Below, one piece after another: positions 63,968 to 64,000 of a DNA stretch of 64,000 bases. The position numbers were made by a program, and so were the translations under genes. Below the pieces are notes generated by a model, which had not been told where the DNA came from, did not search any database, and saw only the letters and a program-made list of their open reading frames with translations. The stretch is taken from contig NZ_ABCK01000003.1 of assembly GCF_000170755.1 (NCBI RefSeq), forward strand, positions 62,001 to 126,000. Direction: 5' to 3'. Numbering within the stretch: the first letter of the stretch is position 1; every line of letters begins with the position of its first letter. The stretch is from Lentisphaera araneosa HTCC2155 (lineage in GTDB: Bacteria; Verrucomicrobiota; Lentisphaeria; Lentisphaerales; Lentisphaeraceae).

Positions 63968-64000
63968 TTACTTACTTGGCTGAGTTTTTTGTTGAGCCTT
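63968..64000 (-). CDS. Possible C-terminus of a minus-strand gene
   Basis: Reading from base 64000 backward, an open frame KAQQKTQPSK ends at TAA (63968-63970), just beyond the hairpin. Only ten residues are in the window, so the identity is unknown and the gene is uncertain. Confidence 0.3.
   Translation of the reverse strand, partial: KAQQKTQPSK

Overview
The window is a continuous stretch of bacterial chromosome carrying one rRNA operon and about 55 protein genes, almost all chromosomal housekeeping genes plus one insertion sequence. The 16S sequence, the zinc-ribbon Ser/Thr kinases, the sialate O-acetylesterase, the GspG-like prepilin and the peptidoglycan and LPS genes together suggest a Gram-negative member of the PVC superphylum, most likely Lentisphaerota (Lentisphaera-like). 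This placement rests on memory of the families, not on a database search.

Layout. 1-8.5 kb: end of penicillin-binding protein 2, a prepilin, a LOG-family hydrolase, prfA, an ABC-F ATPase, an AEC transporter, an HldD-like epimerase and a Spx/ArsC protein. 8.7-12.6 kb: ribosome/tRNA operon rpsP-khpA-trmD-rplS followed by rnhB and bioA; trmD appears to start at AUA and rimM is not in its usual place. 12.5-16 kb (minus): an epimerase coupled to a 44-residue Cys-containing protein, a secreted protein, pgsA and a PurN-like enzyme. 16-23 kb (plus): secreted protein, ABC-2 permease, LysR regulator, rnhA, S41 protease, and a PTS IIA-CBS protein beside an ArsB/NhaD-type permease. 23-32 kb: SUMF1-like membrane protein, LptF/G, RDD protein, pyrF, InaA-type kinase, mazG, DUF362, recN. 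32-38 kb: LpoB-like and partner lipoproteins, glycosyltransferase, voltage-gated-type ion channel, pyruvate kinase.

38.5-44.1 kb: a 52-residue very basic small protein gene with its own terminator, then 16S-23S-5S with no spacer tRNA, then a set of tandem repeat cassettes, two of which end in strong terminators. 44.1-45.5 kb: an IS3-family element inserted at the edge of a 7-bp tandem repeat. 45.5-51.4 kb (minus): phoH, rdgB, a flavin oxidase-like gene, a DUF493 gene and a 1029-residue fused MurC-MurB-Ddl protein, which joins three steps of peptidoglycan precursor synthesis in one chain. 51.7-64 kb: two Ser/Thr kinases, dapC-dapE (which feed meso-diaminopimelate to the Mur pathway), tRNA-Cys, a sialate O-acetylesterase, cysK, a frameshifted glycoside-hydrolase-like gene, trpD and sixA.

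A theme is envelope construction: PBP2, LpoB, MurC-MurB-Ddl, DapC/DapE, HldD-like, InaA-like, LptF/G and PgsA all lie here. I see no CRISPR array, prophage or obvious defence island. The most unusual points are the triple Mur/Ddl fusion, the AUA-start trmD, the repeat cassettes behind the rRNA operon, and a SUMF1-like protein with two inserted EF-hand loops.
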